Origin: Syntrophaceae bacterium
GTDB lineage: Bacteria > Desulfobacterota > Syntrophia > Syntrophales > UBA2185
Assembly (NCBI GenBank): GCA_003508565.1
Contig: DNUI01000109.1
Coordinates: 1-5,379, forward strand
Length of the DNA stretch: 5,379 bases
Direction of reading: 5' to 3'
This document shows, in pieces, positions 1-4,356 of this stretch. Position 1 is the stretch's first letter; each line of letters begins with the position of its first letter. Under the pieces are notes generated by a model. That model was not told the DNA's origin. It searched no databases and was given only the letters and a program-made list of their open reading frames with translations. Position numbers and translations under genes: made by a program.

Positions 1-39
1 AAGGAGGCCGATCGTTTTCTTGAGGCGGCAAAACCTTGA
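1..39 (+). CDS. 3' end of antitoxin-like ORF (partial)
   Basis: Reading from base 1, thirteen codons are open and end in TGA at 37-39, giving the C-terminal residues KEADRFLEAAKP. The gene begins outside the window. Its stop overlaps the start of the ParE/RelE-type toxin by four bases (TTGA). That arrangement is typical of type II toxin-antitoxin operons, where the antitoxin comes first and the two genes are translationally coupled. By position this should be the cognate antitoxin that binds and neutralises the toxin and represses the operon. Twelve residues are too few to assign a family (ParD, Phd/YefM or the small 'addiction module protein' group are all possible). The assignment rests on context and on the overlap, not on sequence similarity. 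Confidence 0.6.
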   Translation, partial: KEADRFLEAAKP

Positions 40-335
40 AAATCTTATTTACACCCACAGGCCGTCGCCAGTTCCTTGAATCAGTTTCTTATGTTCACCA
101 CGATAAGCCTTCTGCGGTGGTGAGCTTTCGCCAGCAGGCAGAGAAAACAGTTTCACGTCTCAAGAAATTTCCCGATTCTGGCAGACTACTGCCGGAGTTC
201 CCTGATCTCCCTTTTCGTGAATTGATTGTTAGGCCATATCGTTTTTTCTATAGGGTCAAAGATGATGTCATTTGGATTGTAGCTGTATGGCATGGTGCTC
301 AGTTTCCTGATGAACCTGAGATAAATAGCGGGTAA
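36..335 (+). CDS. RelE/ParE-family type II toxin
   Basis: The 99-residue product has the length and pattern of the RelE/ParE toxin fold. It has an N-terminal strand (KILFTPTGRR) and two helices (about residues 11-44, rich in Arg/Lys/Gln). The family-typical turn FPDSGRLLPEFPDLPFREL follows at 45-63. The final strand pair is PYRFFYRVKDDVIWIVAVWHG at 68-87, the most conserved part of the family. Known members either inhibit DNA gyrase (ParE) or cleave ribosome-bound mRNA (RelE); which applies cannot be decided here. The start is TTG at 36, overlapping the antitoxin stop, with GAGG at 22-25 as a plausible ribosome binding site. No other start precedes the conserved first strand. The stop codon is embedded in the left arm of an inverted repeat (331-446), as seen when cassette genes run into an attC site. 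The toxin looks intact. Confidence 0.9.
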   Translation: MKILFTPTGRRQFLESVSYVHHDKPSAVVSFRQQAEKTVSRLKKFPDSGRLLPEFPDLPFRELIVRPYRFFYRVKDDVIWIVAVWHGAQFPDEPEINSG

Positions 336-446
336 CGACCGGACCCGGGACGGGAAAGTGGCGACAGCCACCAATTTCACTGCAATCTTTTAATGTGCGG
401 ATGTCCCTTATAAATCCAAATAAATCCGGTCAAAATTAAGGTTACC
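331..446 (+). repeat. Nested inverted repeat, attC-like but non-canonical
   Basis: An outer pair GGTAAC (331-336) / GTTACC (441-446) encloses a second perfect pair GACCGGA (337-343) / TCCGGTC (425-431). Inside these are GGGAC (347-351) / GTCCC (403-407) and a tight hairpin GTGGC-GACA-GCCAC (358-371). The toxin stop codon lies in the left outer arm. The AAC/GTT outer triplets and an inner GC-rich box are what an integron attC site has. However, the spacers between outer and inner boxes are unequal (0 versus 9 bases), which a functional attC would not normally show. It may be a decayed attC, a structured 3' end, or another palindromic element. The rest of the gap to the next gene (447-513) shows no further structure I can name. 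Confidence 0.45.
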
Positions 447-513
447 TTTCAATCCGATTGGGGGGCGAACACAGTTGCACCGTTAATTATGAGCAATTTG
501 ATATATACTATGC

Positions 514-520
514 AAGGAGG
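514..520 (+). promoter_or_regulatory. Strong ribosome binding site of the YHS gene
   Basis: AAGGAGG lies eight bases upstream of ATG 529. It is a near-perfect Shine-Dalgarno sequence and fixes the start of the YHS-domain gene. Confidence 0.85.
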
Positions 521-528
521 AACTAAAT

Positions 529-981
529 ATGAAACCATTGGGAAGAATCTTGATATGTTTCTCAATAATATTTTTATTCATAACGGGATTCAACAATATT
601 ACTGCTGGAGAATCGCTCTCAAAAACTGTCGCAATAAAGGGATATGATTCTGTTGCGTATTTTACAGAAGGAAAACCAGTAAAAGGTGAAGAACGCTATA
701 CGTTCCAATGGAACGGCATGGTTTGGTATTTCACAAATAAAGAAAACAAAGATCTGTTCGTGAAAAATCCAGAAAAATATGCCCCACAGTATGATGGCTA
801 TTGCGCGTGGGCAATGACGGAAGCGAGGAAAGCGGCAACTGATCCGGAATTTTGGAAGATAGTGAATGGCAAACTTTATCTTAATTGCAACAAAGCAGCA
901 CATGAAAGATGGAGCAGGGACATCCCGGGTAATATTAAAAAGGCTGATGAGAACTGGTTAAAATTTTCTGCTGCTACGTAA
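529..981 (+). CDS. Exported YHS-domain protein
   Basis: The 150-residue protein begins with a signal peptide: positive residues MKPLGR, a hydrophobic core at about 7-24, and likely cleavage near residue 27-30. A YHS domain follows. Its hallmarks are KGYDSVAYFTEGKPVKG (37-53), the aromatic strand FQWNGMVWYF (59-68), and the segment FVKNPEKYAPQYDGYCAWA (77-95) with the conserved Cys92. The tail WKIVNGKLYLN...DIPGNIKKADENW (109-143) is characteristic of periplasmic stand-alone YHS proteins. YHS domains occur in metal-handling proteins such as copper ATPases and copper-binding proteins, so a periplasmic metal-related role is inferred rather than shown. Asn-Cys-Asn at 119-121 is unusual, as I recall Tyr at the middle position in relatives. 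The gene is complete, stands alone and is fairly AT-rich. Confidence 0.93.
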   Translation: MKPLGRILICFSIIFLFITGFNNITAGESLSKTVAIKGYDSVAYFTEGKPVKGEERYTFQWNGMVWYFTNKENKDLFVKNPEKYAPQYDGYCAWAMTEARKAATDPEFWKIVNGKLYLNCNKAAHERWSRDIPGNIKKADENWLKFSAAT

Positions 982-1136
982 TCGTATCAGTTTCAATTCC
1001 ATTTTATGAAAATATGAAGGAATTTGGACAGGGAAATTGGGAGAGCCGGAACCTACACTGGTTTAATGGATACTTCACAAAGGAATATATAATGAATGTG
1101 AAGGACCTTTCCAATGAAAAGGAGGCAGGCGTTTGC

Positions 1137-1191
1137 GCTCCCGATGGATTCGTCGTTGCCGCTGTGCTTCGCGTGACGGCATCGGGGGAGC
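1137..1191. repeat. GC-rich imperfect palindrome / hairpin
   Basis: The left arm GCTCCC (1137-1142) plus GATG (1143-1146) pairs with CATC (1180-1183) plus GGGAGC (1186-1191), leaving GG 1184-1185 bulged. Further in, CGTC (1151-1154) pairs with GACG (1175-1178). This gives 14 base pairs around a 20-base loop. There is no U tract after it, so it is not a classical terminator. The flanking GTT/AAC triplets are in the wrong order for an attC. It could be a REP-like dispersed element or leader structure for the lipoprotein mRNA about 90 bases downstream. Confidence 0.55.
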
Positions 1192-1269
1192 CAAGCAACT
1201 GCGTTTTAGCTCTCTGTTTGTGACGCGATTTGCAACCAGATTTTTTCTTTTTGGCGATAATGTAATTCA

Positions 1270-1274
1270 GGGAG
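1270..1274 (+). promoter_or_regulatory. Ribosome binding site deciding the lipoprotein start
   Basis: GGGAG lies eight bases upstream of ATG 1283 in the context GGGAGACATTGTGATG. It supports 1283, rather than the far-upstream TTG at 1133, as the true start. A GTG directly before the ATG is a possible alternative that adds one residue. Confidence 0.75.
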
Positions 1275-1282
1275 ACATTGTG

Positions 1283-2110
1283 ATGAAAACAAAACAATAT
1301 GTTTTTGCGTGTATCATGTGTGCCCTTGCCATTACATCCTGCGTCAGCACGAAAGAAACATACGGGAGGGCGGGGAGTGACAACAAGACGCTAATTTATC
1401 AGCTGACATGGGACGGCAATAACGTCAAGGGCAGCCTCTTCGTGAACGAATTCCTTATCGCCGGCTTGAGCGGGGCCCAGGGCTTCGGCACCGCGCCGCT
1501 GAATGTCTTGCTGGTCGGGGACAATGAAGTACGGGTAGAATTAAAAAAGGCCGATACCTCAAAAGCATCACATTTCAAGTTTGGCGTTTCTCAATTCATC
1601 CACGGGGATGTCGCAGCGACAACCGACCGCGGCAATCTGCTCTCAGTCGAAAAAAAGGACAATGATTTTTCCGGGTCAAAAAATGTGAAAATCAGCAGGA
1701 AGTTTACATCATCCCTGAATTTCAACAGCCGTTTTATCGGCACAGAAACGGTGAAGGAAAAAGAGGTCATCGACTATGCGAAAAAGATTTATGGCCTCGT
1801 GAAGAAAAAGGACGCCGCCGGCCTCGAGAAAGAATTTGCCGTTAAAATCGAGGATTATACAAAAGCCTTTCCGGTTCATACGTACGGCGAGTTTAAATCG
1901 TCTCTGCTGAGCGAGCTGCTTGAGGGCTCGCTGGAGAAAGTGAATCCGGGCAGGCTCAGAGCGAAAAAAACCGGCCCGGGGGGCAATACCTGGCACGTTG
2001 TTGAAGGGGACAAGGAACTCATAAGGAAGAAGTCATCCGGCAGCAGCTCCATCAGCGAAATGACCATTTATATCGGCGTCGTGAACGGTGCGTTAAAGGT
2101 AATCAGATAA
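1283..2110 (+). CDS. Predicted lipoprotein, unknown function, probably frameshifted at its 3' end
   Basis: The 275-residue product starts with a lipoprotein signal: MKTKQY, a hydrophobic stretch, then lipobox I-T-S-C with the lipidated Cys at 20. The mature part has two regions. Residues about 30-150 look like a beta-sandwich (LIYQLTWDGNNVKGSLFVNEF; PLNVLLVGDNEVRVELKKAD). Residues about 160-235 are helical (VKEKEVIDYAKKIYGLVKKK; EFKSSLLSELLEG), followed by a short strand-rich end. I do not recognise a named family. The start at 1283 is chosen because of the ribosome binding site and the signal peptide; the frame is open back to 1133, but that extension is Arg-rich and overlaps the hairpin. 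The codon composition is GC-richer than in the neighbours. The reading frame stops at 2108-2110, but another frame continues at once with a coding-like tail to 2178, suggesting loss of one base or gain of two. The tail would bring the protein to about 298 residues. Confidence 0.8.
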   Translation: MKTKQYVFACIMCALAITSCVSTKETYGRAGSDNKTLIYQLTWDGNNVKGSLFVNEFLIAGLSGAQGFGTAPLNVLLVGDNEVRVELKKADTSKASHFKFGVSQFIHGDVAATTDRGNLLSVEKKDNDFSGSKNVKISRKFTSSLNFNSRFIGTETVKEKEVIDYAKKIYGLVKKKDAAGLEKEFAVKIEDYTKAFPVHTYGEFKSSLLSELLEGSLEKVNPGRLRAKKTGPGGNTWHVVEGDKELIRKKSSGSSSISEMTIYIGVVNGALKVIR

Positions 2111-2178
2111 AGTGGACCTTCTTCGAAGGGGTTGAAAATACCTTGCCGATGCTTACCCAGGAAATTGAAAAACAGTAA
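2104..2178 (+). pseudogene. Displaced C-terminal tail of the lipoprotein gene
   Basis: In the frame shifted relative to the lipoprotein ORF, bases 2104-2178 read QIKWTFFEGVENTLPM and then LTQEIEKQ before TAA at 2176-2178. The peptide is amphipathic, without rare-codon noise, and ends in a helix-like stretch. It has no start codon of its own that makes sense. The simplest reading is that the original protein ended here and that a small indel near 2090-2106 now stops translation about 23 residues early. A sequencing error would give the same picture. Confidence 0.5.
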
Positions 2179-2183
2179 TTACC

Positions 2184-2237
2184 ATAGCGGGTCAATCCAG
2201 CCGATCGCTTACGCGCCGGATCAGTATCGTGTTCTAT
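2184..2237 (+). repeat. Degenerate attC-like site
   Basis: ATCC-A-GCCG (2195-2203, with one unpaired A) can pair with CGCCGGAT (2214-2221), matching seven of eight base pairs around a ten-base loop. Outer ATAG (2184-2187) can pair with CTAT (2234-2237), and a GTT is present at 2231-2233. The left arm with its flank, AATCCAGCCGATCGC (2194-2208), is identical for 15 bases to the left arm of the well-formed attC at 4357-4421. The conserved AAC of the R'' box is missing, so recombination activity is doubtful. It sits just after the displaced lipoprotein tail, where a cassette's attC would be expected. Confidence 0.5.
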
Positions 2238-2314
2238 AAGAAATGTAACGGATGCGTACCGGAAAGAAACGGGAAAATGCTCTTCACACCAATGCGTCTT
2301 CCGTCAGGTACAAT

Positions 2315-2349
2315 GAAGCCCCTTTACGTGAAAAGCGCGAAGGGGCTTC
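2315..2349. terminator. Bidirectional terminator-like hairpin between convergent genes
   Basis: GAAGCCCCTT (2315-2324) and AAGGGGCTTC (2340-2349) form a perfect 10-bp stem. An inner CGTG/CGCG helix caps it with an AAAAG loop. On the plus strand it is followed by ATATTTTT (2351-2358), a fair U tract for stopping transcription from the lipoprotein side. On the minus strand it lies 16 bases after the stop of the Cys-rich gene but has only a weak T-rich exit. Its position between converging genes suits a shared terminator. Confidence 0.7.
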
Positions 2350-2364
2350 CATATTTTTGCGTGC

Positions 2365-2829
2365 TTATTTGCTGATCTCCCAGGTTCCGGTGCAGTTCTT
2401 GGACTGTGACGTGGAGATATATACGCCCTTGCCTACCGTTTTGCCGGCACTTGAGCTTGCACGTATGAAGCCGGAGAACATAACGGTATCGCCCGGTTTT
2501 GACGCGTTGGCTTCAATGCGGCAGCAGCCTTTACTGGTGGGAGTCACCGAACCGGTAAAATCCATTTTTGTGCCATCCGGATCTGTAATGGTGCCGGTGA
2601 TTTTTGTGCTGCAGAGTCGGTCCTGTTTAATATCCATGGTGAATTTTCTTGTTTCCGGTTTTCCGTAGCAGCAATCCGTCTCGGTATGAATGCCGGCATA
2701 TTTACCTGCAATGCAGCATTTTTGTACAGGTGAGAATGGAACAGTTTTCTCGCCTGCCGCAAACAGAACAGCACTTGAAAATACAAGAGTAAAACATAAG
2801 ACCACTGCAAACAAAAACTTTTTCTTCAT
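2365..2829 (-). CDS. Small exported Cys-rich protein, unknown function
   Basis: The 154-residue product has a clear Sec signal peptide: MKKK, a hydrophobic core at 5-24, and cleavage likely after LFAA at about 25. The mature protein of roughly 130 residues carries eight cysteines at 38, 39, 53, 54, 73, 102, 103 and 146, including three Cys-Cys pairs. This suggests disulphide-bonded, or less likely metal-binding, folding outside the cytoplasm. Alternating strands such as RKFTMDIKQD, TKITGTITDP, DTVMFSGFIRA and CTGTWEISK suggest a compact beta-barrel. The GKYAG opening and TGTWEIS ending are reminiscent of lipocalin-like barrels, but I do not recognise the family. The start is fixed by GGGAGG five bases upstream of the ATG. 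The gene points against all its neighbours and has its own strong promoter and a leader of about 130 bases. It is single and intact. Confidence 0.82.
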   Translation of the reverse strand: MKKKFLFAVVLCFTLVFSSAVLFAAGEKTVPFSPVQKCCIAGKYAGIHTETDCCYGKPETRKFTMDIKQDRLCSTKITGTITDPDGTKMDFTGSVTPTSKGCCRIEANASKPGDTVMFSGFIRASSSAGKTVGKGVYISTSQSKNCTGTWEISK

Positions 2830-2862
2830 GGTATCCTCCCTTGATAATTTTTGTGGTCAGGC

Positions 2863-2902
2863 AGGTCGTTGACAATATCTCGTCCTGACACTTGTCGGAC
2901 CT
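2863..2902. repeat. Inverted repeat in the leader of the Cys-rich gene
   Basis: AGGTC (2863-2867) pairs with GACCT (2898-2902), and GACAA (2871-2875) pairs with TTGTC (2892-2896), giving a two-step stem in the untranslated leader of the minus-strand gene. It could be an RNA hairpin affecting translation or mRNA stability, or an operator. It contains no GTT triplet on the gene's strand, so it is not an integron attachment core. Confidence 0.45.
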
Positions 2903-2913
2903 ACCTGTAATGA

Positions 2914-2926
2914 TTCTATGATAGAA
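2914..2926. promoter_or_regulatory. Perfect 13-bp palindrome, possible operator
   Basis: TTCTAT-G-ATAGAA is a perfect dyad centred on G2920. It lies about 40 bases downstream of the predicted transcription start of the minus-strand gene. A dimeric repressor site is possible. Short AT-rich palindromes also occur by chance, so this is tentative. Confidence 0.35.
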
Positions 2927-2969
2927 GTACATCGGCTTTCATACTGTGGAAGCCACTTTTAATTGTACG

Positions 2970-2998
2970 AGTATAAGAATGGGGACATTGTATGTCAA
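2970..2998 (-). promoter_or_regulatory. Strong sigma70-type promoter, minus strand
   Basis: On the minus strand, TTGACA (bases 2998-2993) is followed after exactly 17 bases by TATACT (2975-2970). This is a consensus -35 box and a five-of-six -10 box at ideal spacing. Transcription would start near 2963 and run into the Cys-rich gene, giving a leader of about 134 bases. The promoter fires away from the 5' end of the intI remnant. That is the position and direction of a cassette promoter (Pc) in ordinary integrons, so it may be a relic Pc. No attI core (GTTRRRY) is visible between it and the gene. Confidence 0.75.
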
Positions 2999-3030
2999 TA
3001 AAAAAACTTGAGATGCAACATAATGAAACT

Positions 3031-3047
3031 GTCCTTACAAAAAGGAC
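3031..3047. repeat. Small perfect hairpin
   Basis: GTCCTT (3031-3036) and AAGGAC (3042-3047) form a 6-bp stem with a five-base loop. It lies between the minus-strand promoter and the start of the intI remnant. No proper T tract follows on either strand, so a terminator is not supported. Confidence 0.35.
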
Positions 3048-3128
3048 GTCTTTCCCATGCTTCAATATACCGGGAGGGAATTCTTATTGACGGTTCCGAC
3101 GTGCAGAAACATTCAGCAAGATTGGTCA

Positions 3129-3325
3129 ATGTACATTCGTGTGCTCCCTCTGCCACTTAAAAGCCAAAGCTTCTCAATCAACTGCGGGAAGCCATGAGAT
3201 TAGGTATGACATAGGCACTGTTCAGGGGCTCTTATGCCACGCTGATTTGAAAACGACAATGAATATATACCCATGTCCTCAATAAAGGTCCTGCGGCAGT
3301 GAAAAGCCCTGCCGATACATTTTAA
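3129..3325 (+). pseudogene. intI: Remnant of integron integrase IntI (N- and C-terminal ends fused, frameshifted)
   Basis: Three frames together spell the two ends of an integron tyrosine recombinase. From ATG 3129 the frame reads MYIRVLPLPLK, then shifts at the A run near 3159-3162 to KPKLLNQLREAMRL (3161-3202). This corresponds to the IntI N-terminus (IntI1: PLPPLRSVKVLDQLRERIR). The sequence then jumps to the C-terminus: RYDIGTVQGLLCHADLKTTM (3202-3261), one extra A near 3262, then IYTHVLNKG and VKSPADTF before TAA 3323-3325. This matches IntI's GYDIRTVQ-LLGH-D-TTM-IYTHVL-G--GVRSP ending. The catalytic Tyr (IYTH) and last His (LLCH, normally LLGH) survive. Roughly 240 central residues are gone, including the first catalytic Arg and the HxxR box. 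It therefore cannot be active. The same frame is open upstream to TTG 3087 (after GGGAGGG at 3072-3078) and ATG 3057, so the original start could be earlier. Confidence 0.9.
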
Positions 3326-3361
3326 GGATATATGGTTAGTATATGTATCTGCATAATACCA

Positions 3362-3416
3362 CGCCTGAAAAATAAAAAAATGGTTGATAACGTTTAAATA
3401 TTAAATTATTTAGGCG
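3362..3416. repeat. AT-rich inverted repeat downstream of the intI remnant
   Basis: CGCCT (3362-3366) and AAATAA (3370-3375) pair with TTATTT (3406-3411) and AGGCG (3412-3416). This is 11 base pairs with a three-base bulge, enclosing a very AT-rich 30-base interior that includes GTTGATAAC. It begins 36 bases after the intI stop. It may be the old intI terminator or part of an attI region. It also overlaps a candidate promoter for the HXXEE gene, so it could act as an operator. Confidence 0.45.
3384..3412 (+). promoter_or_regulatory. Possible promoter for the HXXEE gene
   Basis: TTGATA (3384-3389), a 17-base spacer, then TATTTA (3407-3412). The -35 box is good and the -10 box is mediocre, but the surroundings are strongly AT-rich. 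The leader to ATG 3503 would be about 84 bases. Confidence 0.35.
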
Positions 3417-3502
3417 GGCAGCTTCGGCTACTGGTTGAATCTTGCCGTGAATGAGACTCAAACATTGGTTTCGCACTCAAATTCGGAACTGTTGAGACAA
3501 GT

Positions 3503-4018
3503 ATGCTAAAAGTGTTAGAAAGCCTGAATCGCGTTCACTTTAGGCACATTGTATGGGTCCTCGCAATATCGGAGACCCTGCACAATATCGAAGAGGCAAT
3601 CTGGCTTCCGGCGTGGTCGCATACGGCAGGAATGTGGCATCCATCGGTTACGGCTTTTGAATTCCGATTTGCCGTCATAGCAATCACACTCTTGTTCTAT
3701 GGGGTGATCTGGTACTTTTCACGGTACGGTACAAAGGCCTCAAGATACCTCCTGGGCGGAGCGTTGGTGATTATTTTGTTCAATGTGTTCATTCCACATC
3801 TGATTGCGACAATTGCACTGTCTCAATATGCGCCCGGTGCCATATCGGGGATACTCTTCAACATACCGGTCACGCTGTATCTGTTGCGCAGAGGAATGAG
3901 GGAGGGATTCTTCACTCCACGAGAATTGGTCCTCGGTACGATTGTTTTTACAGTCGTGGCGGGAACATTGTTGCCGGTCTCTTTCGCGGTGGGGAGGTTG
4001 ATCGACAGTCTTGCATAG
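3503..4018 (+). CDS. HXXEE-family integral membrane protein
   Basis: The 171-residue protein matches the HXXEE family. The signature H27-N-I-E30-E31 lies at the end of the first membrane helix (about 12-35). The second conserved block, FNVFIPHLIATIALSQYAPG (93-112), carries the family's Asn and His and the Tyr-x-Pro-Gly turn. It is followed by FNIPVTLYLLRR (119-130). Predicted membrane segments are near 12-33, 52-73, 82-103, 112-128 and 143-165. The invariant His/Glu residues suggest metal binding or membrane-embedded catalysis, but the function is not established. ATG 3503 has only a weak ribosome site (GAG in TTGAGACAAGT). No closer start precedes the motif, and a later start would remove the first helix. 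The gene is intact and follows the intI remnant directly. Confidence 0.88.
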   Translation: MLKVLESLNRVHFRHIVWVLAISETLHNIEEAIWLPAWSHTAGMWHPSVTAFEFRFAVIAITLLFYGVIWYFSRYGTKASRYLLGGALVIILFNVFIPHLIATIALSQYAPGAISGILFNIPVTLYLLRRGMREGFFTPRELVLGTIVFTVVAGTLLPVSFAVGRLIDSLA

Positions 4019-4030
4019 GCTTGCCGTTTC

Positions 4031-4086
4031 ATCGGGGGTAGTGAAGGCATTGACCGTAGTCATTTGCGAAGGTTAGCCCCCTGGAT
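4031..4086. repeat. Imperfect palindrome between the HXXEE gene and the small ORF
   Basis: ATC-GGGGG-TA (4031-4040) faces TA-G-CCCCC-TG-GAT (4074-4086): ten base pairs with small bulges on the right arm. TTGTTC then GTTATGA (4090-4102) follows, very like the TTATTC GTTAACT end of the attC at 4357-4421. The left side lacks the matching AAC triplet, so this is at best half of a decayed attC. The 33-base loop argues against a terminator. Confidence 0.35.
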
Positions 4087-4089
4087 CCT

Positions 4090-4344
4090 TTGTTCGTTAT
4101 GAAGGATGCTGCCTCAGGCATGCTTGATCTTCTTCCCGGTGAGTATATTACCGGCATTACTTTTCGTCATAGTTCAGAAGATTTTAAGGAACATATTCAT
4201 GCATTGGGTGACAAAATCCGGATAAGTGATCATGATGAAGTTTTCATTCATTTGATTGACGAAATTCGAAAATTGGTTGATACTCAGAAACCTGAGGGAA
4301 AGAAGAAACCTATAGGTTTCATAGTTTTTGATAAGGAAATATAA
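4090..4344 (+). CDS. Small unknown cassette ORF
   Basis: The product is 84 residues from TTG 4090, or 81 from ATG 4099, which is the likelier start codon. Neither start has a visible ribosome binding site. That is common in cassette genes that begin right at the recombination junction, and here GTTATGA at 4096-4102 contains the ATG. The peptide is soluble, acidic in the middle and helical (EDFKEHIHALGDKI; DEVFIHLIDEIRKLVD), with a basic patch EGKKKP and a hydrophobic end IGFIVFDKEI. I do not recognise it. It ends 12 bases before the attC site, so ORF plus attC make up a compact putative cassette of about 320 bases. It may also be a truncated version of a longer protein. Confidence 0.6.
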   Translation: MFVMKDAASGMLDLLPGEYITGITFRHSSEDFKEHIHALGDKIRISDHDEVFIHLIDEIRKLVDTQKPEGKKKPIGFIVFDKEI

Positions 4345-4356
4345 GGACAATAGTGA

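Larger units (their letters stand above)
982..1282. other. 301-bp gap with one large hairpin and no convincing gene
   Basis: Between the YHS gene and the lipoprotein gene I see no recognisable coding remnant. Small open frames on both strands have no family signature, and their translations follow the hairpin at 1137-1191. The right half is markedly more GC-rich than the left half (about 982-1120), suggesting that two sequences of different origin are joined here. The end of the gap holds the 5' leader and ribosome binding site of the lipoprotein gene. Confidence 0.6.

Noticed and set aside
504..509. TATACT upstream of the YHS gene as a -10 box
   Set aside because: Transcription would start inside the Shine-Dalgarno at 514-520, and no -35 box lies at 16-18 bases. 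It is more likely AT-rich chance.
1014..1223. 69-residue ORF and the overlapping minus-strand ORF at 1004-1297
   Set aside because: Neither has a good ribosome site or family motif, and both translate through the 1137-1191 hairpin. They look like products of the palindrome rather than genes.
1133..1282. N-terminal extension of the lipoprotein ORF from TTG 1133
   Set aside because: The extension is Arg-rich, overlaps the hairpin and would bury the lipoprotein signal. ATG 1283 has its own ribosome site.
1120..1283. Riboswitch upstream of the lipoprotein gene
   Set aside because: Compared by eye with c-di-GMP, glycine, TPP, cobalamin and SAM riboswitch cores; none of their conserved sequences is present on either strand.
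2252..2668. 138-residue plus-strand ORF
   Set aside because: It lies mostly antisense to the Cys-rich gene, which has a signal peptide, ribosome site and promoter; the plus-strand product shows no protein-like features.
2830..2960. An attI site between the minus-strand promoter and the Cys-rich gene
   Set aside because: No GTT triplet, and hence no GTTRRRY core, exists on the gene's strand in this stretch. The inverted repeats here are therefore not an integron attachment core.
3294..3314. CGGCAG/CTGCCG hairpin as a terminator
   Set aside because: It lies within codons of the intI C-terminal remnant and has only a four-base T stretch several bases away.
3448..3497. CTCAAAC ... GTTGAGA as an attC in front of the HXXEE gene
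   Set aside because: The outer triplets pair, but there is no matching inner L-box pair and the total length is too short for an attC.
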